Source: Christensenella intestinihominis
Lineage (GTDB): Bacteria; Bacillota; Clostridia; Christensenellales; Christensenellaceae
DNA: 64,000 nucleotides
Assembly (NCBI RefSeq): GCF_001678845.1
Contig: NZ_MAIQ01000001.1
Location: forward strand, 209,146-273,145
Reading direction: 5' to 3'
In this document: in pieces, positions 8,473 through 17,426 of the stretch
How the letters are laid out: every line of letters starts with the position of its first letter
Position numbering within the stretch: position 1 is the stretch's first letter
The notes under the pieces: generated by a model
Databases searched by the model: none
Told to the model about the DNA's origin: nothing
The model's input: the letters and a program-made list of their open reading frames with translations, nothing else
Position numbers and translations under genes: made by a program

Positions 8473-9684
8473 TTATAGCAGTTCCCGCGCGCTCGGCATA
8501 TTGATTTCCGTGATCCGAACTCCATAGTTGTCGTCGATGACAACGACTTCACCCTTTCCGATACACTTCCCGTTGACCAGAATATCCACCGTCTCACCTG
8601 CGGCCCGGTCCAGGACGACGACCGCCCCCGTGTTGAAATCCAGGATGTCTTTGATTTTTTTCTTTACCCTTCCAAGCTCTACCGTCACACTCATGGGAAC
8701 ATCCAGAATCATTTCAATGTTTTCCAATGACGGAACCGCGGCGTTGCCTCCTATCTCGTTGAAACTCTGGAATTGCGGCTGCTGAACGCGTATATTTTGC
8801 TGTTCATGGATCACCTGCGGCTGTGTTCTCCCTGCTTGTGCGGCCGGTGAGACGGAAGCGACCGGCCCGGGTGCAGCCGGGATGCTTGTAGGCTGGGGCG
8901 TCGGGTTCTGCGGCGCCGGTTTACCGCCAGGTTGCTCCCCGGTTACCGCCGGTTCATTTGTTTCCACTCCCATATCGGCTTGCATTTGCTGCCACACCTG
9001 ATTTGCCATTTCCTTTGCGAACCCCACAGTCAATACCTGCATAATTTCGCTTGTGAGAAGCTCTTCAATTTCCATATGAAAATTAATCCGGACAAAAAGT
9101 TCGTTGTTATTGGCAAAAAAATCCGAAAGATTCTCATCGTGGATTGAAATTCGTTTCGTAACCGGCGTTGAAATATCAACCATTCTGTGCAGCATATCGG
9201 CCAGCGCCGTTGCGGAGGACCCCACCATTTGATTCATGATTTCGCCAATTGCGCTCATATGAATTTCTGTCAGCTCTATATTGTCCGGATCGATCTCCTC
9301 CTCGTCTCCGAGCATAAGATTGGTAATCTTGGCAACGTCATATTCCTTCAGGATCAACAGGTTGTTTCCCTCGAGTCCGCGGGTATACTTAATTTCCGAT
9401 ACCACCAGTGGCGCCGGATATTCGCCGCTTAAAGATTCAACCGTATGGATTGAAAGCTCAGGAGTCGTGATCGTCGTTTTTCTGCCAAGCAGGGTCGACA
9501 TTGTCGTAGCGGACGTACCCATACAGATGTTTCCAATTTCCCCCAGCAAGTCCTGCTCACTTTTGGTCAGGTAATTGTCAACGGATAGGTCTTCGCCAGA
9601 AGTTTCCTGCGCGGGAGTTTCCGTGTCGGAAAGCATTTTTTCAATCTCTTCCTGGGATAAAACTTCGTTACTCAATGTTCTCAT
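8473..9684 (-). CDS. fliY: Flagellar switch protein FliY (CheC-FliN fusion)
   Basis: Part of the motor switch (C-ring) that also dephosphorylates CheY-P in Firmicutes. The 403-residue protein has an N-terminal CheY-P-binding peptide (LSQEEIEKML), a CheC-like domain with two phosphatase motifs (GEIGNICMGTSA and GEIMNQMVGSSA), a proline/glutamine-rich linker (about 235-310) and a C-terminal FliN/SpoA domain (ILDVPMSVTVELG). The ATG at 9684 has AAGGAG only 1 base away. A TTG at 9675 lies 10 bases from the same AAGGAG and may be the true start, giving (M)SNEVLSQEEI. It overlaps fliM by 17 bases. Confidence 0.95.
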   Translation of the reverse strand: MRTLSNEVLSQEEIEKMLSDTETPAQETSGEDLSVDNYLTKSEQDLLGEIGNICMGTSATTMSTLLGRKTTITTPELSIHTVESLSGEYPAPLVVSEIKYTRGLEGNNLLILKEYDVAKITNLMLGDEEEIDPDNIELTEIHMSAIGEIMNQMVGSSATALADMLHRMVDISTPVTKRISIHDENLSDFFANNNELFVRINFHMEIEELLTSEIMQVLTVGFAKEMANQVWQQMQADMGVETNEPAVTGEQPGGKPAPQNPTPQPTSIPAAPGPVASVSPAAQAGRTQPQVIHEQQNIRVQQPQFQSFNEIGGNAAVPSLENIEMILDVPMSVTVELGRVKKKIKDILDFNTGAVVVLDRAAGETVDILVNGKCIGKGEVVVIDDNYGVRITEINMPSARELL

Positions 9685-10663
9685 TCTCCTTGATAATCTT
9701 TGCTATTTGAACTGCATACTTATGGTGATCCGTTCCGACCACTCCCCTAAACTTGGGAATCGATTCCACGCTTAAGTTGATACACTCCTTGATGGGATGA
9801 TTGAGGCATATGACGTCGCCAACCTGCATTCTTAAAATTTCTCCTAATTGCGTTGCCGTTTCGTTAAACGTCGCTTCAATTGTTACGTATGTGTTTTGTA
9901 ATTGTTCCTCAATCGTTTTTTCCTGATTCGGTCCCTTATTTTGCTTTTGTGTTTCCGCAAGCGTCCAATTAACCGTGCTTAGCTGCTTTGCAACCGGCTG
10001 GATCGCGTAATGCGGGATGCACAGCGCAATAATTCCCTCTATATTATCGATCTTCGCATTCATCGTAATAATCGCTGCCGGTTCGTTCATCGCCGCTATT
10101 TGCGTAAACTGCGAACTGCTTTCAATTGTTTTGATTATGGGCTCAACACTGACGATCTTTCCCCACGCATCTTTCATGACCCCCATCATCTGGTGCATAA
10201 TATTTTCTATGAGCGACATCTCTATCTCTGTGAAGGACTTTTCATTCTGCGAATAGTCCGCTTCCCCGCCGAAAAGGCGGCTGATCAGCGCATAAACGAG
10301 GGAAGAAGAAAGTTCCATCAACAGCGAGCCCTGGAATGGGTCCATGTCGATCACTCCTAAAATGACCGGCGTGGGAAGGGAATTGTTGAATTCACCAAAG
10401 CTCTGTTCCTCCACCGATATCACTTCAACGCTGCACACGGTGTGCAGCAGCCCGGTCAGTTTATTGGTAAGAAGGTACGAAAAGCTGTCAAATACAACGT
10501 TGAGCGTACGCATCTGTTCCCTATAAAATTTGTTCGCTGTTCTGAAATCATAAAGGCGGGCAGCATTCGGCTGCGCCTCCGGCGTTTCCTCCGGGATATC
10601 TTCTCCTGCGTTCAAAGCGTTTAACAGCGCGTCAATTTCATTTTGCGATAAAATATCGGACAA
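9668..10663 (-). CDS. fliM: Flagellar motor switch protein FliM
   Basis: FliM links the CheY-P signal to motor rotation in the C-ring. The 331-residue protein begins with the CheY-binding peptide LSQNEIDALLNAL, followed by the CheC-like middle domain that binds FliG (about 40-230; the segment around MDPFQGSLLMELS is typical) and a C-terminal SpoA domain (about 245-325, LGEILRMQVGDVICLNHP). Length fits the family. It lies between fliL and fliY, overlapping the latter. Confidence 0.96.
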   Translation of the reverse strand: MSDILSQNEIDALLNALNAGEDIPEETPEAQPNAARLYDFRTANKFYREQMRTLNVVFDSFSYLLTNKLTGLLHTVCSVEVISVEEQSFGEFNNSLPTPVILGVIDMDPFQGSLLMELSSSLVYALISRLFGGEADYSQNEKSFTEIEMSLIENIMHQMMGVMKDAWGKIVSVEPIIKTIESSSQFTQIAAMNEPAAIITMNAKIDNIEGIIALCIPHYAIQPVAKQLSTVNWTLAETQKQNKGPNQEKTIEEQLQNTYVTIEATFNETATQLGEILRMQVGDVICLNHPIKECINLSVESIPKFRGVVGTDHHKYAVQIAKIIKENENIE

Positions 10664-10704
10664 CTGGCTTCCTCCTACCTTCCTTGTAAAATCACAAACG
10701 CTGT

Positions 10705-11133
10705 CTACTGGATCACAAAATCACTGATGTAAACAGTCTGCAGCTCTTCCAGCCGGAGCGCCGTTTTCAACTCCGCCGACATTTCGCCTTCGAGCATATC
10801 GATTGCCCCGGCGGTACGCAACTCGTCCTCCGTATGGCTGATAAGGACCTTGATAACCGCGTTACGGATCACAGCGTTATTCGTTTCAAGGAATGTTGTT
10901 TGGTCTTTTCCCGTAAGCGCAAGCGAAACGCTTGTTTTGCACAGCGCACTGCTTTCCTCGATGTTCGTCACAAAATATTCGCCCGGCACATAATAATACA
11001 TATCTTCCAGTTTTACGGTCTCGCTTCCGGCCTCTTCCTCCGGCGCGGGCTTCAGAACAAAATAATAGACGCAAAAGGCGGCGATCACCGCAATCACTAC
11101 AATAATAATCGGCAGCACTTTTTTCTTCTTCAT
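10705..11133 (-). CDS. fliL: Flagellar basal body-associated protein FliL
   Basis: A single-pass membrane protein that sits around the stator and stabilises motor function. The 142 residues comprise a short lysine-rich cytoplasmic start (MKKKKV), one membrane helix (about 6-27), a flexible acidic stretch and the extracytoplasmic FliL domain (about 50-142) with YYVPGEYFVTNI and an ending resembling the family (LRLEELQTVYISDFVIQ). It is placed between motB and fliM, the standard order in Clostridia, with an 11-base gap to motB. Confidence 0.92.
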   Translation of the reverse strand: MKKKKVLPIIIVVIAVIAAFCVYYFVLKPAPEEEAGSETVKLEDMYYYVPGEYFVTNIEESSALCKTSVSLALTGKDQTTFLETNNAVIRNAVIKVLISHTEDELRTAGAIDMLEGEMSAELKTALRLEELQTVYISDFVIQ

Positions 11134-11144
11134 GTCATTCTCCT

Positions 11145-11957
11145 CTATTGTCCTTTATGGAGCGCATTCTTGCTTTCCAGAATAAACTCAACCCGTCGGT
11201 TTTGCTGCTTGCCTTCCTGCGTATCGTTCGATGCCACAGGCCTGGTCTCGCCCCATCCCTGGGTAACGATCGAATCACTGTTCGGCATGCCGCAGTTTGT
11301 TCCTAAAAACCGCAGGACCTCATTTGCCCGCTCGCTCGAAAGGCTGCGGTTGTCTTTGAACTGTGCAGGCTGTTTTATCAGGTCAGTATCCGTATGTCCT
11401 TCGATTTTCAGCATATTGACGCTGTCCCATGACTCCATAATCATATTCCCAAGATCGTTCAAAATTGTTTCCGCCGTTTCGTCCTTGATATCCGCCTTGC
11501 CCGAATCGAATAAAATTCCCTCGAGGATTGTGATATAGATGTATTGGCCGTCCTTTTCCACAATAATCGTAGACCCGAGGTTATGTTCTTCAATATACTG
11601 CGTCAGCTTGCTGTACAGTTCATTGAATGTCGCCTCAACTTTGTAGTCATACTCCATCTTCTCCTCACTGTCGCTTTCCGCCGTCAGGTCCTCTTTATCC
11701 CGCGGCGTCACCTTGGGGATATAGTCGGACGGGGCGAATCCCGCCGTCGGATTCAGCGGATCGATCGGCTCAACGAGCGCGCCTGCCGGTTCTCCCGTAA
11801 AGGATTGTACAATGCGAATCCATTTTGCCTCGTTGATCTGTGACGAGGCAAACAGCATTACGAAAAAGGTCAGAAGCAACGTCACCATGTCGCCGTAGGT
11901 GTCCATCCAGTAAGCGCCCTTACTTTCGCGCTTCTTTTTCTGCCTTTTGTCAGCCAT
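11145..11957 (-). CDS. motB: Flagellar stator protein MotB
   Basis: MotB anchors the MotA channel to peptidoglycan and carries the ion-accepting aspartate. From ATG 11957 (AAGGAG 9-10 bases upstream) the protein has 270 residues. A longer in-frame reading begins at 12020 but would overlap motA by 70 bases and has no ribosome site. It has a basic start, Asp23 in YGDMVTLLLTFFV (the ion-binding residue), one membrane helix, a plug/linker and a C-terminal OmpA-like peptidoglycan-binding domain (about 130-265) with IEGHTDTDLI and NRRVEFIL. The start overlaps the motA stop by 8 bases. Confidence 0.95.
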   Translation of the reverse strand: MADKRQKKKRESKGAYWMDTYGDMVTLLLTFFVMLFASSQINEAKWIRIVQSFTGEPAGALVEPIDPLNPTAGFAPSDYIPKVTPRDKEDLTAESDSEEKMEYDYKVEATFNELYSKLTQYIEEHNLGSTIIVEKDGQYIYITILEGILFDSGKADIKDETAETILNDLGNMIMESWDSVNMLKIEGHTDTDLIKQPAQFKDNRSLSSERANEVLRFLGTNCGMPNSDSIVTQGWGETRPVASNDTQEGKQQNRRVEFILESKNALHKGQ

Positions 11958-12774
11958 TCTGAACTTCTCCTTCCGGCTCCGCTGCATCCTCCGCCGGTTC
12001 CGCAGACTTCTTCTTTGCATCCTCGAGGTCCGAGGCCGCGATAAACGCCTTCAGCTTATCCTCGATGACCCGCGGGTTTTCTCCATCCTGGATGGAAAGA
12101 ATTCCTTCAATAATGATATCCTTACACAGCATTTCCTCCGCGTTTTTCGCTGCCAGTTGCTTGGCAATCGGGTTAAAAATCAGGTTTGCGAAGATAACGC
12201 CGTAAAAGGTCGTAATCAGGGCTGTAGACATGGAAGGCCCGATCGAATCCATATCCCCCGTCAAATTTTTCAGCATGTTGATGAGGCCAATCAGCGTGCC
12301 GACCATACCAAACGCGGGCGCACACGACGAAGCTGTCTCAAACATGGAAATCAGCTTGCCGTGCCGTTCGTCCGTAAAATATGCCTGCGTTTCCAGCATG
12401 CTTTTCACAAGCTCCGGGTCCGTGCCGTCCATAATCAGCATAATTCCATTTTTAACAAATGGGTCCTTGATATCGTCAAGGCGGTCTTCCAGCGCCAGGA
12501 TTCCGTTTTTGCGGGCAACATTCGCCATTTCGACGATCTCATGCACCTGTTCCATATAATTGTTTTCACTTTTCCGCAGCGCCAGTTTGATAAGCGTCGG
12601 TATCTTTTTCAGGTCTTCCATTGGATACGAGGCAATCACGGCGCCGATCGTACCGCCCAGCACGATTGAAAGCGAAGCTATTTCTACGAAGTTGTTAATA
12701 TCGCCGCCCTGCATAATGCCAAAGAATGTCATCCCAAAGCCGAGTGCGATACCCATCAATATTGTTATGTTCAA
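11950..12774 (-). CDS. motA: Flagellar stator protein MotA
   Basis: MotA forms the four-helix ring of the stator that drives FliG. The 274-residue protein shows the expected four membrane segments: two near the N-terminus (about 3-22 and 30-50) and two around 150-205 (FGMVGTLIGLINML and STALITTFYGVIFANLIF). A large charged cytoplasmic loop with KSENNYMEQVHEIVEMAN lies between. The last 40 residues are acidic and alanine-rich, beyond the conserved domain. It is coupled to motB and preceded by flbD. Confidence 0.95.
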   Translation of the reverse strand: MNITILMGIALGFGMTFFGIMQGGDINNFVEIASLSIVLGGTIGAVIASYPMEDLKKIPTLIKLALRKSENNYMEQVHEIVEMANVARKNGILALEDRLDDIKDPFVKNGIMLIMDGTDPELVKSMLETQAYFTDERHGKLISMFETASSCAPAFGMVGTLIGLINMLKNLTGDMDSIGPSMSTALITTFYGVIFANLIFNPIAKQLAAKNAEEMLCKDIIIEGILSIQDGENPRVIEDKLKAFIAASDLEDAKKKSAEPAEDAAEPEGEVQNG

Positions 12775-12811
12775 ACAAATTCACCTCTTACCTTGCATAG
12801 TCCCGCCGCTT

Positions 12812-13027
12812 CTATTCCACTGCCCTCGCCGCCGTACCGGGGAGGCCCAGGAATATTTTCTGCTTATAGGCGACGATCCGTTCGACAATCTCCTCCGGGC
12901 TGTCCAGCACCAGGATTTTTTTCCCGGATGCCAGAACCAGCACCGTATCCGGAATTATTTCAATGAGGTCGATTGCGTCCGCGTTGACGATACACGTCTC
13001 GCCGTTAAGCTTCGATACTTCTATCAT
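12812..13027 (-). CDS. flbD: Flagellar FlbD family protein
   Basis: A 71-residue protein of the small FlbD/SwrD family found between flgE and motA in many Firmicutes; in Bacillus subtilis SwrD raises flagellar torque through the stator. The beta-rich pattern IEVSKLNGETCIVNADAIDLIE and the phrase DTVLVLASGKKILV are typical. It lacks a membrane segment and signal peptide. The gene lies 29 bases after flgE and 37 before motA. The name should not be confused with the unrelated Caulobacter regulator FlbD. Confidence 0.9.
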   Translation of the reverse strand: MIEVSKLNGETCIVNADAIDLIEIIPDTVLVLASGKKILVLDSPEEIVERIVAYKQKIFLGLPGTAARAVE

Positions 13028-13056
13028 TCCCGGCTCCCCTTTCCGGCAGCTTATCC

Positions 13057-14700
13057 TTACCGTTTCAGGTTAATCAACTCTTCCAGCATCGAATCGGTAG
13101 TAGTGATAATCCTTGAATTCGCCTGGAAACCCCTCTGCGTCGTAATCATATTGACCATTTCCTCCGAGAGGTCTACATTTGACATTTCGAGGGAAGACGG
13201 CGTAATGCCGCCGGTGCCGCCCGACCCGGCAAGGTTGTATGTTACCCGTCCGGAGTTCGCGGTGGCCGCATAGAGGTTGGTCGCCATCTTTTCAAGCCCT
13301 TCCGTATTGGTGAAATTGGCAAGCGCCAAATATCCGAGGATAACCTTTTCGCCCTTTGCCATTTCCACCGCTCCGGTAATCCCGGGCGGCGTCCCCTGCG
13401 CTTTAAGCTGGCCTATCACAGCCCCCTCTTCATTGATCGTGATATTTTCATACGCATCCTGGTCGATTACGATATCGCCAATCGTATTGCCCGCTGAAAA
13501 AGCGTCGTTGTTCGAAATCGTAATCGTGGCGTTCTGCATCAGGGTATCGAGATTGCTTATCGCGGTGCCAAATCCATTTGCCCCCTCTGTCACAGGCCCT
13601 GTGATGGAGAAAGAGCCGTTGCCAAGGATTGCGTTCAGCTGTGCCGCCGAATCCGCCAAGCTCGTCGTATCGATATCGGCCGTCGCCGTAAACGTTACCT
13701 TCCCGAGCGGGGTCGTTACAGTATAGGTATTGCCCGCTGTAAAGGCCGTCACGGCAGCGCCCGTCGCATCGTCGATAATGCTGAACGGTCCGCCCGCAAC
13801 CGCCGTTCCGTCCTTCATCAGTTCAAGGCTTGCGTTGTCCGCGCCCACCTTGAAAGAATATCCGCCCTTTTCCGCCGTAGGAACCGCCGTATCGTCTACG
13901 GTAAATGTGACGTTTTCAAAGCCCGTTCCGCTCGCGTCGGTCAATCCTTTCAGGTTATTCATCGCATGTGCGCTTGTCGCAAAGGTAATGTCGCCAAGGT
14001 TAGTCGATACCTTATAATTCGTATTTGGCTGGAAACCGTTTGCATTCGTCACAGTGGTCGCGCCGTCCGCCGTTGTAATATCGAGGTCTTCCTGAATCAG
14101 TATCCCGTTCTTATACATATTGACCTTGTTGTTTGCATTGATCTCAAATGTATAGGTACCGGAACCGGCAGTCGTGACAGCATTGTTGTTCGCGGTGAAC
14201 GTATACGAATTAAATCCTGTTGCAGCTGCGTTGCTGATTCCTGTCGAACCCGATATCTTGCCTGCGTCGCCTGCCCTGTAGAGCGCATTGAATCCCTGCA
14301 CAAAATATCCGCTTGGCGTCACAAGACTGCCGTTGCTGGATACCGAAAGGTTTCCGGCACGGGTATACCGTTCGCCCTCTCCGGTACGCACCGTAAAGAA
14401 GCCGTCGCCGCTGATTGCCAGGTCAAGTACATTGCCCGTATACTGCGCCGCACCCGGCGAGTGCTTAATCACAATTGCGTTGCATGTCACGCCAAGGCCA
14501 ATCTGGCGGGCATTGACGCCGCCCTGGTTTGCCGTCGGCGCAGAAGCCGGCGCTACCGTCTCGCTGTACAGGTCCGCAAAATTCGCTACGCTTTTCTTGA
14601 AGCCCAGCGTATTTACGTTTGAAATATTGTTACCGATTACGTCCATTCGGGTCTGGTGGGTCCGAAGACCTGTTACGCCCGAAAAAAGTGCCCTCATCAT
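13057..14700 (-). CDS. flgE: Flagellar hook protein FlgE with duplicated outer domain
   Basis: Builds the hook that joins rod and filament. The 547-residue protein has the conserved N-terminal rod/hook segment (MRALFSGVTGLRTHQ and VIGNNISNVNTLGFK), the FlgE inner domain (about 75-150 and 385-470) and a C-terminal rod/hook helix (SNVDLSEEMVNMITTQRGFQ). The middle contains two related modules of about 98 residues starting near 162 and 261 (FNSYTFTANNNAV versus FENVTFTVDDTAV), which makes this FlgE far longer than the Bacillus protein. AGGAGG lies 8-9 bases before ATG 14700. It follows flgD with a 115-base gap that holds a tiny possible ORF. Confidence 0.95.
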   Translation of the reverse strand: MMRALFSGVTGLRTHQTRMDVIGNNISNVNTLGFKKSVANFADLYSETVAPASAPTANQGGVNARQIGLGVTCNAIVIKHSPGAAQYTGNVLDLAISGDGFFTVRTGEGERYTRAGNLSVSSNGSLVTPSGYFVQGFNALYRAGDAGKISGSTGISNAAATGFNSYTFTANNNAVTTAGSGTYTFEINANNKVNMYKNGILIQEDLDITTADGATTVTNANGFQPNTNYKVSTNLGDITFATSAHAMNNLKGLTDASGTGFENVTFTVDDTAVPTAEKGGYSFKVGADNASLELMKDGTAVAGGPFSIIDDATGAAVTAFTAGNTYTVTTPLGKVTFTATADIDTTSLADSAAQLNAILGNGSFSITGPVTEGANGFGTAISNLDTLMQNATITISNNDAFSAGNTIGDIVIDQDAYENITINEEGAVIGQLKAQGTPPGITGAVEMAKGEKVILGYLALANFTNTEGLEKMATNLYAATANSGRVTYNLAGSGGTGGITPSSLEMSNVDLSEEMVNMITTQRGFQANSRIITTTDSMLEELINLKR

Positions 14701-14733
14701 AATGAGCCGCCTCCTGATATTTCATCAATTTGC

Positions 14734-14808
14734 CTAATTGTTGTTGCCATCATTATCATAGCTGCAGTCATTGCAAAATAATGTGGAACCTTCCTGCTTT
14801 ATCACCAT
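14734..14808 (-). CDS. Possible 24-codon peptide gene between flgD and flgE
   Basis: A short reading frame begins at ATG 14808, 7 bases after the flgD stop, with TAAGGA just upstream. It encodes 24 residues including the pair Cys-x-x-Cys in LFCNDCSYD, then stops 33 bases before flgE. Many Firmicutes carry a small flagellar gene in the flgD-flgE gap, usually around 100 codons, so this may be a remnant or a true micropeptide. I do not recognise it as any known family and there is only codon-level support. Confidence 0.25.
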   Translation of the reverse strand: MVIKQEGSTLFCNDCSYDNDGNNN

Positions 14809-14815
14809 GCCATCC

Positions 14816-15466
14816 TTAGCTTATTTTGGTGATATACGATACAGGGACTTCCTTGCCCGTCTGTGTGTCCGTATCCTTTAATTTTGCATAAACCACGCCG
14901 TTCTTTACCAGAATTGCCTCAACTTCGCCCTCGACCTTCACATCCTTTGTAACGGTCTCACCCGTCGCCGCATCCTTGGTCTCTTCGGGCACCGTGGCTT
15001 CCACGGTTTTCCCAACCAGGTTCGCAGCCTGGGAAATCATTGCGTTTGAATCGATTCCGGTATCATAAATCTCCGTAACCGCACCCAGCGGCAGATAATA
15101 ATTGCCTACCTGCAGATAGTCGGCGCCACCCTGGCGGACTACCCCGGTTACCCTTCCGAGTATCTGGACTGTAGACCCATTGTCTTCCTGTACTTCTCCA
15201 ACGACATTTTTGCCAATTAGGGAATATGCCTGTGAAGTGCTGAATGAAGAATTCAGCTGCTGCATTTGCTGCAAGGAATTAAATTGCGCCATCTGTGCAA
15301 TGAAATCCGTATCCTCCATCGGCTGCAGCGGGTCCTGGTTGGCAAGCTGTACTGCCAGAATTTGCAAAAATTCTTCCTCTCCAAGTTCCTGCTTGGGAAC
15401 CCTTGATTTTGTCTCTGTCGCGGATGAAATTCCTCCGGTTGTCGGTGTAACGATTCCTGTTGCCAT
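14816..15466 (-). CDS. flgD: Flagellar hook capping/assembly protein FlgD
   Basis: FlgD is the scaffold that caps the hook while FlgE is added. The 216-residue protein has the conserved N-terminal region (about 20-80, EFLQILAVQLANQDPLQPM and DFIAQMAQFNSLQQM). The C-terminal part (about 85-210) is a beta-rich hook-scaffold region. It lies between fliK (40 bases upstream) and flgE, the usual order of hook genes. No signal peptide: it leaves through the flagellar export gate. Confidence 0.95.
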   Translation of the reverse strand: MATGIVTPTTGGISSATETKSRVPKQELGEEEFLQILAVQLANQDPLQPMEDTDFIAQMAQFNSLQQMQQLNSSFSTSQAYSLIGKNVVGEVQEDNGSTVQILGRVTGVVRQGGADYLQVGNYYLPLGAVTEIYDTGIDSNAMISQAANLVGKTVEATVPEETKDAATGETVTKDVKVEGEVEAILVKNGVVYAKLKDTDTQTGKEVPVSYITKIS

Positions 15467-15506
15467 TTCTCAAAATCCTTTCTGTGTTCTTCGGTTTTCC
15501 TTTAAT

Positions 15507-16754
15507 TTAAGCACTGAATTCCACAGAACCTCCTTGCTCTGCAAGCACGTCGTAATACGAAAGGCTGTCATAGAATGCCGCCGCATCCTCCACACCGTCG
15601 GTTGTTCTTCCCTGAACACGGCCGAAGGTGTTTTCCTGCTGCCTGTTTCCGTCCCGGTTGTCCCGGGTTGTCGAGCTGGCAGTCTGGTCGTAAATCACTT
15701 CCATATGAACGACGTTAATTCCCTTTTCCCTGAGCGTGGCCTGAAGCTGGTTCATATCGCTCTGCAAAATCTGCTGTACATCGTGATTGGATGTCATCAG
15801 CTTGGCGGCAATGCCTTTTTCTTCCGCAGAAAGCATAATCGATAAACCGCCCAGATGCTCGGGTTTCAGTTGCAGAAAAAACTCTGTTTTTTCTTTGGTA
15901 ACCGTACTTTTCACTTGCTCGATCACTCGCGTAAATATACTGTCTTTCTGCTGCAGCGGCTCCATTTGCTCAGGCTGTACTCCCAAAATCTGGAATTCCA
16001 CCTTCCCATCGCTCCTGACCGGGGCGGTAACCGGCGATTGTTTTCCTGCCACAGGCTTGCCCGCTTCAGTCTCGCCATGATCCCTGCTTTGCTTTTTACC
16101 ATCGGCCGTTTCTTCTGGAATCCGCGTCTCCGCTTTCGGTACGTCGCCAGCGGACCCGTCGTGTATGCCGGGCGGTAAAGACTCCTTTAGCTGCTGCGCC
16201 CCGATGTCCTCCTGTCTGCCGCTTTTTTCCAGCATTGTATCTGCCTCCTTGAGGACTTGCTGTACAAAAGAAACCGCTTCCGGAGTGGAGCCTGTTTTAA
16301 TTACCGGTTCTTCTGCCGGTGATTCCGGAACAGGCGCGGCCGAATTTATTCCTGCAGTCCTGGCTTGCTGTCCCGTTTCCGGGAACGGAGGAGCCGGGCC
16401 GGTTCCAGCCTGAGCCTGCGGCTCACGGTCCGCCTGGCTTTCCTGGTTTGGAAGCATTGCCGTATTTAAAGGGATAAACGGAATTGTTTCCGCGAACCCG
16501 GAGACATCTTCCCGCTTTTCATCCTCTGGCAGCCCGGGTTTCTTTTCATCGTTCGGCAACGAAACCTCCTGTTCACCAGCTTTGTTCTCCGGTTCTTGCG
16601 CCGCATCTTTTTTTGCAGGATGTTCAACTTGGCCTGCTCCCGTTGCCTTGTCCATCTCCCCGGCGAATTCCCCGGCGAATTCTGCGCCGTCCGTTTTAGG
16701 GACGGATATCTGCAGCATCTCCGCAACGCTATTCACTTTCATCATTCTTTTCAC
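15507..16754 (-). CDS. fliK: Flagellar hook-length control protein FliK
   Basis: The molecular ruler of the hook. The 415-residue protein has a long disordered ruler region (about 20-235) rich in P, E, Q, A and K, then the globular substrate-switch domain (about 260-360) with FLQLKPEHLGGLSIMLS and LREKGINVVHMEVIYD, the usual FliK C-domain pattern. About 55 extra residues follow. It sits between motE and flgD as in other Clostridia. A second FliK-type gene is at 5348-6994. The ruler region has low conservation, as expected. Confidence 0.92.
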   Translation of the reverse strand: MKRMMKVNSVAEMLQISVPKTDGAEFAGEFAGEMDKATGAGQVEHPAKKDAAQEPENKAGEQEVSLPNDEKKPGLPEDEKREDVSGFAETIPFIPLNTAMLPNQESQADREPQAQAGTGPAPPFPETGQQARTAGINSAAPVPESPAEEPVIKTGSTPEAVSFVQQVLKEADTMLEKSGRQEDIGAQQLKESLPPGIHDGSAGDVPKAETRIPEETADGKKQSRDHGETEAGKPVAGKQSPVTAPVRSDGKVEFQILGVQPEQMEPLQQKDSIFTRVIEQVKSTVTKEKTEFFLQLKPEHLGGLSIMLSAEEKGIAAKLMTSNHDVQQILQSDMNQLQATLREKGINVVHMEVIYDQTASSTTRDNRDGNRQQENTFGRVQGRTTDGVEDAAAFYDSLSYYDVLAEQGGSVEFSA

Positions 16755-16808
16755 CTCCCTTCTCCTGGTTTTATATTTCCAGCGCGCACGTTTCCGTACA
16801 CGGGGAAA

Positions 16809-17402
16809 TCACGACATAAACTGTGATACTGCGGATGCTTTCGCCGGGTCCATTGCCCCGAGGATTTCCGCCGCCTTTTTTTCGTCGATTGCGCCCAACA
16901 CTTCCGCGATCCACGAATCACTTGTTGTATTATCAAATATCTCGGCTGCCGCCGCTTTATCCATTTGTTCAAAAACCGGGGCGACAGCCTTGGCGCTTTT
17001 GGACTTTCCGCCTCCCGTAGTCGCCGTCTCTCCCTGGGCTGCTTCCGCTTCCTTTTCACTTAATTGCTGTTCCCTTTGTTGCAGGGCCTGTTCCTTGGCA
17101 TCAAGCTCGCTTTTCTTCTGCTCATATGCTTCCTTTTCGGCGTTATATTCCTCGATTGCGGTCTGGTAAGCCGGGTCTTGCCCCTTAAAGAAATCGATCA
17201 CACGTGTCTTCAGGCCCAGGAGATTGAAATAGTAAAAAACGCCAATGCCCGCAATTAATACAACAATCAAAATAGCAGCCACCGCTTTTCCGCTGATCCG
17301 TTTCTTCTGCGGAGCTGTTTCCCGGTCGGAAGCCTGTCCTGATTTTTCTGCCTTTACTTGTTGCTGAACTGCCTGCTTTTCGTCCACGTTTGTTCTCCGC
17401 AT
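16809..17402 (-). CDS. MotE-like flagellar protein with MgtE-N-type domain
   Basis: A 197-residue protein with a charged cytoplasmic start, one membrane helix (about 36-56), a long coiled coil (about 75-125, with repeated QQREQQLSEKEAE) and a C-terminal MgtE intracellular N-like domain (about 140-197) built from repeats such as IDEKKAAEILGAMDPAKA. This architecture is that of MotE, a chaperone-like protein described for stators in some bacteria and commonly placed between fliJ and fliK. The gene lies 24 bases after fliJ. Function as a stator or FliJ-related helper is inferred from the family. Confidence 0.8.
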   Translation of the reverse strand: MRRTNVDEKQAVQQQVKAEKSGQASDRETAPQKKRISGKAVAAILIVVLIAGIGVFYYFNLLGLKTRVIDFFKGQDPAYQTAIEEYNAEKEAYEQKKSELDAKEQALQQREQQLSEKEAEAAQGETATTGGGKSKSAKAVAPVFEQMDKAAAAEIFDNTTSDSWIAEVLGAIDEKKAAEILGAMDPAKASAVSQFMS

Positions 17403-17426
17403 TCCTTTCTTGAAAGATTGTTTTTC

